A program made the position numbers and the translations under genes. From NCBI RefSeq assembly GCF_017498505.1, contig NZ_CP071798.1:3583501-3647500 (forward strand): a stretch of 64,000 nt of DNA, in the 5' to 3' direction. Within the stretch, counting starts at the first letter, position 1; each line of letters starts with the position of its first letter. The notes below the pieces were generated by a model. It saw only the letters and a program-made list of their open reading frames with translations. It ran no database searches and was not told the DNA's origin. Below are positions 59,041 through 64,000 of this stretch, one piece after another. This stretch comes from Sporosarcina sp. Te-1 (GTDB lineage Bacteria > Bacillota > Bacilli > Bacillales_A > Planococcaceae).

Positions 59041-62000
59041 TTGGAGAAAGCTAGATTCACGAAGCTGTTCAGTTCATTTCTGGCATTTGTCCTGGTTCTC
59101 TCGCTTATTATGCCGTATGCCGCATCTGCGAATACGGCGGACGATCTGCAAAGCCTAACAGAATCTACAGAGACAGCAGACAAGGCGGAAGCAGCAGCGA
59201 AGAAACCATTCAAGACGGACACGTACAGCGAAAGCATTATGCAACAAAAATCGGCCATAGCCGAACAGCTGGACCTGCTTGGCGGGGAAGCGAAGCTGCA
59301 CGAACAGCTGCAAAATGTATCGGGACAACAAGAAGTTCCAGTCATCATTCATTTATCCGAACGATCCGTAGCTCTTGAAAAGGGGATCAAGAAGCTGAAA
59401 GGTGAACAACTTTCCAGCACGGAAGCAGCAGCGATCAAGCAAAAAGCACGCACGCAGCAAATCAATGCCAAAAAAGAAATGGTCATCAAAGGCATTAAAT
59501 TCAAAGAAGGATTTTCTTATGATACCGTCCTAAACGGCATGTCCGGTACAGTAAAAGCCGACGACATTCCGAAATTGCTTGAGGTGACAGGGGTTAAGCT
59601 AGTGGAGCCTGACACGACGGTCTATGCATACGAGCTTGGCAAAGCGAACGCCGGCTCCAAATTGAACAATTTGAAAAAGCCGGTTCCTTCCGAATCCAAA
59701 TTGGAAGAGAAGGCAAAACCGGGTCTCGGCAGTCCCATCCCTGGCCAAGTGAGCCCAGCGATGGACACGAGCATCTCATTCCTCGGCATCGAACAGCTTT
59801 GGAATGAAGGATATGAAGGACAAGGCATCAAAGTGGCTGTCCTCGACACGGGAATTGACAAAGACCACCCAGATTTCCAAGGCATCTATAAAGGCGGCAA
59901 AAACTTCGTACCGCATAACGGGAATGACTATACTCGTCCTCGAGCCGACGATGATGGATCTGAAACATCCCCGGTAGATCGCCCGGCACACCGTCCGGAA
60001 TTTGATTCCAACGGCAGATCATTCTACACATCACACGGGACTCACGTAGCCGGCACCATCGCGGCTATCGGCAATAACCCATATGGCATCAAAGGGATCG
60101 CACCGAAAGTCGACCTTTACTCTTACCGCGTCCTCGGCGCATACGGCAGCGGCTCTACTTCCGGTATCATCAAAGCGATCGAAACAGCAGTCATCGAAGA
60201 GATGGACGTCATCAACCTCTCACTCGGAGGCGGATCCAACTCTGAAACAGATGGCGCTTCATTCGCCATCAACAACGCCATGCTTGCTGGCACAATTGCT
60301 GTCGTAGCAACAGGTAACTCCGGACCGAACCGCGGTACGATGGGCACACCATCTACCTCGCGTCTCGGCATTGCAGTTGGTAACACAACGAATCCGGAAG
60401 CACACTATGACGGACAAGTGAGCATCACGGCAGGCGACTACAGCCTTTCGAAAACACTTAACTTGATGGGCACAACATTTGGACAAGACCTCGCAGCTCA
60501 ATTGAACGGCGAATATGGAATTGTGGCAATTCCTGGCGTAGGAAATGCGGCAGACTACAATGGCCTTGACGTGAACGGCAAAGTAGCGCTCGTATCCCGC
60601 GGCGAAATCGCATTTGTCGATAAAATCGCAGCTGCGAAGGAAAATGGCGCAGTCGCCATCATCGTCCACAACTTTGCGGGCGGTTCAAACGCACCGGGAC
60701 CATCCGGTACATTCTTAGGTGATTCATTCGACTACATTCCAGCATTTGATATGTCCCAAACAGACGGCGAAGCGATCCGCTCAGCTCTACAGCAAGCGGC
60801 AGGTACAATCTCCTTTGGTTCGTTCAATGTAACATTGACAGAAGGGGACGAAGTGAACAACTCCAGTTCCCGTGGACCATCGACGCCGAACTTCGACATT
60901 AAACCGGACGTTACAGCTCCGGGAACGAATATCATGTCAACTATCCCGATGTACAAAGCGGACTTCCCGGATGCGACGTATGAAACAGCATTCGACCGCA
61001 AAACAGGTACATCCATGGCAACACCACATATCGCAGGGATTGTGGCACTCGTCCAACAAGCAAACCCAAGCTGGTCGCCATTCGACGTGAAAGTCGCGCT
61101 ATCCAACACGGCAAAAATCCTTGATACGAACAAGTATGATGTGTTCGCACAAGGGGCGGGACGCGTCCAGCCGTACGCGGCAGCACATCCTAGCATCTTA
61201 GCTTATGCGATTGACACAGCTAACAATGATGGGCAGACTGTCGAGAACTTGAAAGGGACCGTCACATTCGGGCCACAATCACTCGACCAAAACCTATCCG
61301 TTACGAAACAGATCCGCGTAAAAGCGGTCAATGGCGGCGGCACGTATAATGCAACGGTCGAAACGACGAAAGCATTCGGCGATGCAACTGTCACAATCGA
61401 CAAACCGACATTCACGTTGTCAGGCGAGCAATTGCTCAATGTTACCTTGACGGCTTCCAAAAGAAACACAACTGCTGGGGATGAATTGCTTGGCTATATC
61501 CACATCACGGGTAACGGAACAAGCATTTCATTGCCATTCGCAGCGGATTTTGGCGGGGAGCTCCCTTCTGAAATTAAAGACATGCGGATTAATGAAACAG
61601 ATCTTTCCTTCAACGGCGATGGTGTGAAAGACGAAGCGATGCTGACGTTCACAATCACTGGCGACGTGGGAATGAACTTCATTGAAATTTGGGATATCAT
61701 GGATCCGGAAGGCGGCGTCTATGGTGACGGCTACATCGGCTACTTGCATGCAGGCCAATCGCTCGGCGCAGGTTCCTACCAATTGCCGATCAAAGGCCAA
61801 TACAGCCCATGGTCCGGTGATCCACAAACAACTATTCCAGATGGTTTGTACACAATTGATTTCACGGCACAAACAGCATCCGGCACGCCGCCAGTTATCA
61901 GTGACTATGTCGGCCCGGTCGTTGTAAAATCTGAGGCTGGCACGATCACAGGCGCTATCGAAGGCACAACAGCAACTGGCCAAATCGATGACGCATATAT

Positions 62001-64000
62001 CGTCTACCAACAAGAGCTTGTAAATTATGGCTTGGGGTATGACGTCAACACGAAATTGAAAGCGTCTTATGAAGTGAAAGCAGGGGAAGAAATCGTAGCA
62101 TCCGGCCAAGTGAAATTGGCACAGGACGGCTCCTACACTTTTGACCTGCCGGAACTAGATAAGGCGAACCACTCCGTCATCGTGAAATACGAAGACGCAG
62201 CTGGCAATAAAGCGGAACAAATCATCTACAATGCAGGCGACCAAGTAGAAGACAAGGTCGACTACACAGTAAGCTTGGAAGCCGTTGAGCTTGAACTCGA
62301 AGGCACAGAGCAACTGACAGTAATTGAAACAACAACAAAACCAGACGGCACGAAAGAAGAGAAGGATGTCACGGCAGAAGCGGAATTCGTCTCTGCGGAT
62401 GAAACCATCGCAACTGTCGAGAACGGCCTTGTCACAGCAGTGGCGTCAGGTACGACAGACATCACAGTCACTTACAAAACATTCACGAAAACTATAACTG
62501 TTGAAGTGAAAGAGCCGGTTCAAGGCGAAGATAAAGTGACATACACAGTAAACAAAATGAGCGTCAAACTCGGCGTTGACCAAACGGAGCAACTGATCGT
62601 CACGAAGACGACAGAAAAACCGGATGGCACGGTCGTGGAAGAAGACGTGACAGATACTGGCAAGTACAGCGTCGTCAACAATACAATTGCGAAAATCCAC
62701 AAAGGTCTCATCACGGCAATCAAACCGGGTAAAACGCAAGCTCGCGTTATGATTCCAGGACAAGAGACGATTTTCGTCGAAATCGAAGTGACAGCACAAG
62801 CGAAAGATATCATTTCGTATTCCGTTAACAAAAAGAATTTGGTCCTCGGCGTTGGCCAGCAGGAACAACTGTATGTGACGCAAAAGACAGTGAAACCGGA
62901 CGGCACAGTAGTTGAAAAAGACGTGACAGGCCAATTGCGCTATAACGTCGTCAACAACACGTACGCAACTGTCCAAAAAGGTGCAGTCACTGCGAAACAA
63001 GTAGGTATGACACAAGTCCGAATCCACAGCATTCCGGACCATGAAGACATCTATATCTACTTGGAAGTGGTGGAGCTGCCGCAAAACATCGTCACCTATT
63101 CTGCGAATAAAACCCATCTGACGATCGGGGAAGGCCAGCAGGAGCAATTGTATGTGACAGAAACAACAGTAACTCCGGACGGCGATGTCTATGAACGCGA
63201 CGTCACGGGTCTTGGCAAATACAATGTCATCGATAATACGGTCGCGACGGTAAAAAAGGGACTTGTCACAGCTGCAAAAGCAGGCAAATCCCAAGTCCGT
63301 ATCGTAATCAATGACAAAGAGACGCTTTATGTCTACTTGGAAGTAACGAAAGCGCCACAAAACAAAGTGTCCTATGACCTTAGCGAGACTGAACTTGTCC
63401 TCGCGGTCGGAGAGCAAAAGCAATTGAAAGTGAAGGAAACAACAGTTACACCAGATGGCAAAGTGACAGAACGTGACGCGACTGTCGATACAACGTTTGA
63501 AGTAGTCAATGACGCGATCGCATCCGTCCAAATGGGCCTAGTCACAGCAAAAGAAGCCGGCAAGACGCAAGTTCGTGTTGTATTGCCGAGCGGCGAAGCG
63601 ATTCTTGTTTATCTGGAAGTAGCTGGCGAAACAGCAGCACCTGATACTGTCACGTACGCCGTCAATCAAGACCAATTCGCCTTGAACGCAGGCGAAACGG
63701 CACAACTGACAGTAACCGAAACGACAACGAAAGCAGATGGAACAGCAACGGACCGTGATGTGACAAGCGAAGCGGTATTCACAAGCGCTGACCCGAGCAT
63801 CGCAACAGTCGAAAACGGCACGATCACAGCAGTTGGTGCCGGAACGACTAGCATCACAGCGACAGTCAAAGACTTCACTGCTACGATCGCATTAGAAGTG
63901 GCGGATGTACCGGAAGTTCCGGAAGTGCCAACTGAAACAGTCGAATACTCCGTGAATAAAACGGATGTCAACGTTGGAGTCGGCGAACAGGATCGCATCC
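59041..64000 (+). CDS. Large secreted subtilisin-like protease (Vpr type) with Big-like repeats, 3' end outside window
   Basis: The frame is open from TTG 59041 (AAGGGGGAAAG upstream) to the window edge, 1653 residues. Order: signal peptide (about 1-31, ending ASA), inhibitor I9 propeptide (about 95-200), S8 domain with Asp269 (LDTGID), His332 (HGTHVAG), the oxyanion Asn in ATGNSGPN and Ser658 (GTSMATPH). A PA insertion (about 470-575) lies within the S8 domain, then Fn3-like beta domains (about 715-1070), then seven Big-type repeats of 91-98 aa. The core resembles Vpr, but the repeat tail is extra and suggests wall or surface retention. No sorting signal can be seen because the end is missing. 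Confidence 0.92.
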   Translation, partial: MEKARFTKLFSSFLAFVLVLSLIMPYAASANTADDLQSLTESTETADKAEAAAKKPFKTDTYSESIMQQKSAIAEQLDLLGGEAKLHEQLQNVSGQQEVPVIIHLSERSVALEKGIKKLKGEQLSSTEAAAIKQKARTQQINAKKEMVIKGIKFKEGFSYDTVLNGMSGTVKADDIPKLLEVTGVKLVEPDTTVYAYELGKANAGSKLNNLKKPVPSESKLEEKAKPGLGSPIPGQVSPAMDTSISFLGIEQLWNEGYEGQGIKVAVLDTGIDKDHPDFQGIYKGGKNFVPHNGNDYTRPRADDDGSETSPVDRPAHRPEFDSNGRSFYTSHGTHVAGTIAAIGNNPYGIKGIAPKVDLYSYRVLGAYGSGSTSGIIKAIETAVIEEMDVINLSLGGGSNSETDGASFAINNAMLAGTIAVVATGNSGPNRGTMGTPSTSRLGIAVGNTTNPEAHYDGQVSITAGDYSLSKTLNLMGTTFGQDLAAQLNGEYGIVAIPGVGNAADYNGLDVNGKVALVSRGEIAFVDKIAAAKENGAVAIIVHNFAGGSNAPGPSGTFLGDSFDYIPAFDMSQTDGEAIRSALQQAAGTISFGSFNVTLTEGDEVNNSSSRGPSTPNFDIKPDVTAPGTNIMSTIPMYKADFPDATYETAFDRKTGTSMATPHIAGIVALVQQANPSWSPFDVKVALSNTAKILDTNKYDVFAQGAGRVQPYAAAHPSILAYAIDTANNDGQTVENLKGTVTFGPQSLDQNLSVTKQIRVKAVNGGGTYNATVETTKAFGDATVTIDKPTFTLSGEQLLNVTLTASKRNTTAGDELLGYIHITGNGTSISLPFAADFGGELPSEIKDMRINETDLSFNGDGVKDEAMLTFTITGDVGMNFIEIWDIMDPEGGVYGDGYIGYLHAGQSLGAGSYQLPIKGQYSPWSGDPQTTIPDGLYTIDFTAQTASGTPPVISDYVGPVVVKSEAGTITGAIEGTTATGQIDDAYIVYQQELVNYGLGYDVNTKLKASYEVKAGEEIVASGQVKLAQDGSYTFDLPELDKANHSVIVKYEDAAGNKAEQIIYNAGDQVEDKVDYTVSLEAVELELEGTEQLTVIETTTKPDGTKEEKDVTAEAEFVSADETIATVENGLVTAVASGTTDITVTYKTFTKTITVEVKEPVQGEDKVTYTVNKMSVKLGVDQTEQLIVTKTTEKPDGTVVEEDVTDTGKYSVVNNTIAKIHKGLITAIKPGKTQARVMIPGQETIFVEIEVTAQAKDIISYSVNKKNLVLGVGQQEQLYVTQKTVKPDGTVVEKDVTGQLRYNVVNNTYATVQKGAVTAKQVGMTQVRIHSIPDHEDIYIYLEVVELPQNIVTYSANKTHLTIGEGQQEQLYVTETTVTPDGDVYERDVTGLGKYNVIDNTVATVKKGLVTAAKAGKSQVRIVINDKETLYVYLEVTKAPQNKVSYDLSETELVLAVGEQKQLKVKETTVTPDGKVTERDATVDTTFEVVNDAIASVQMGLVTAKEAGKTQVRVVLPSGEAILVYLEVAGETAAPDTVTYAVNQDQFALNAGETAQLTVTETTTKADGTATDRDVTSEAVFTSADPSIATVENGTITAVGAGTTSITATVKDFTATIALEVADVPEVPEVPTETVEYSVNKTDVNVGVGEQDRI
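62260..64000 (+). repeat. Tandem Big-like domain repeats in the subtilase gene
   Basis: Seven copies begin near 62260, 62535, 62810, 63090, 63365, 63648 and 63941 (steps of about 275-293 bp), each starting with a VxYxVNK-type strand and carrying a TETTxxPDGxxxxxDVT block. The last is cut by the window edge. Confidence 0.85.

Noticed and set aside
62446..63531. 361-residue minus-strand open frame inside the subtilase gene
   Set aside because: It is antisense to a clear, continuous, motif-rich gene and has no ribosome binding site; it results from biased codon use in the repeats.

Overview
The window reads as chromosomal backbone of a spore-forming, motile, Gram-positive Bacillota. The best guess is Planococcaceae, Sporosarcina-like, inferred from protein character and moderate GC. 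The evidence is a full set of sporulation genes (spo0F, spoIIR, spoIID, spoIIQ, spoIIID), an arginine phosphatase of YwlE type, two murA paralogues, an F-type ATPase operon, flagellar rod genes next to mbl, and gene order matching the Bacillus subtilis rpoE-pyrG to ywqA-ywqB segment. There are no tRNA or rRNA genes, no phage and no insertion sequence.

Layout. 0-11 kb: the 3' end of an IcmF-type acyl-CoA mutase, a small membrane protein, rpoE, pyrG (behind a probable CTP-sensing attenuator), a DUF2529 gene on the minus strand, spo0F, fbaA, a transaldolase, murA2, glpX and rho. 11-25 kb: a nucleoside transporter, rpmE, a DnaA-box cluster, tdk, a repeat array, prfA-prmC-spoIIR, a second DnaA-box cluster running into sua5, mntP-like, ywlE, an MCP, an AT-rich orphan, rpiB, ywlG, glyA, upp and a UDP-GlcNAc 2-epimerase. 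26-36 kb: dedA plus a glycolipid glycosyltransferase, then atpIBEFHAGDC and a YwzB-like gene. 36-49 kb: murA1, spoIID, spoIIQ, a large repeat array, a NERD protein, spoIIID, mbl, two flagellar rod genes, an EpuA-family gene, fabZ, a hypothetical, a lipoprotein, a 41-bp repeat array, ywpF (minus) and ssb. 49-64 kb: ywqA/ywqB (minus), small hypotheticals, a membrane protein/HlyD adaptor pair, a polysaccharide deacetylase, a third large repeat array, and a very large cell-wall or secreted subtilase with tandem Big-like repeats that runs off the window.

The core genes cover nucleotide synthesis and salvage (pyrG, tdk, upp, nucleoside uptake, glyA), glycolysis, gluconeogenesis and pentose phosphate (fbaA, glpX, transaldolase, rpiB), wall synthesis and shape (murA x2, mbl, epimerase), energy (atp) and sporulation control.

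Most unusual points: (1) six intergenic arrays, with different sequences, are built from one degenerate motif (about GCKCRWAWA) spaced every 20-21 bp, roughly two DNA helical turns, often giving a 41-bp unit; (2) CTP synthase has Gly where the glutaminase nucleophile Cys should be; (3) two DnaA-box clusters lie 4 kb apart; (4) hairpins hide the ribosome binding sites of spoIIR, mntP and spoIIQ; (5) a textbook pyrG initial transcribed sequence sits ahead of an attenuator. All product names come from reading the translations; no database search was run.
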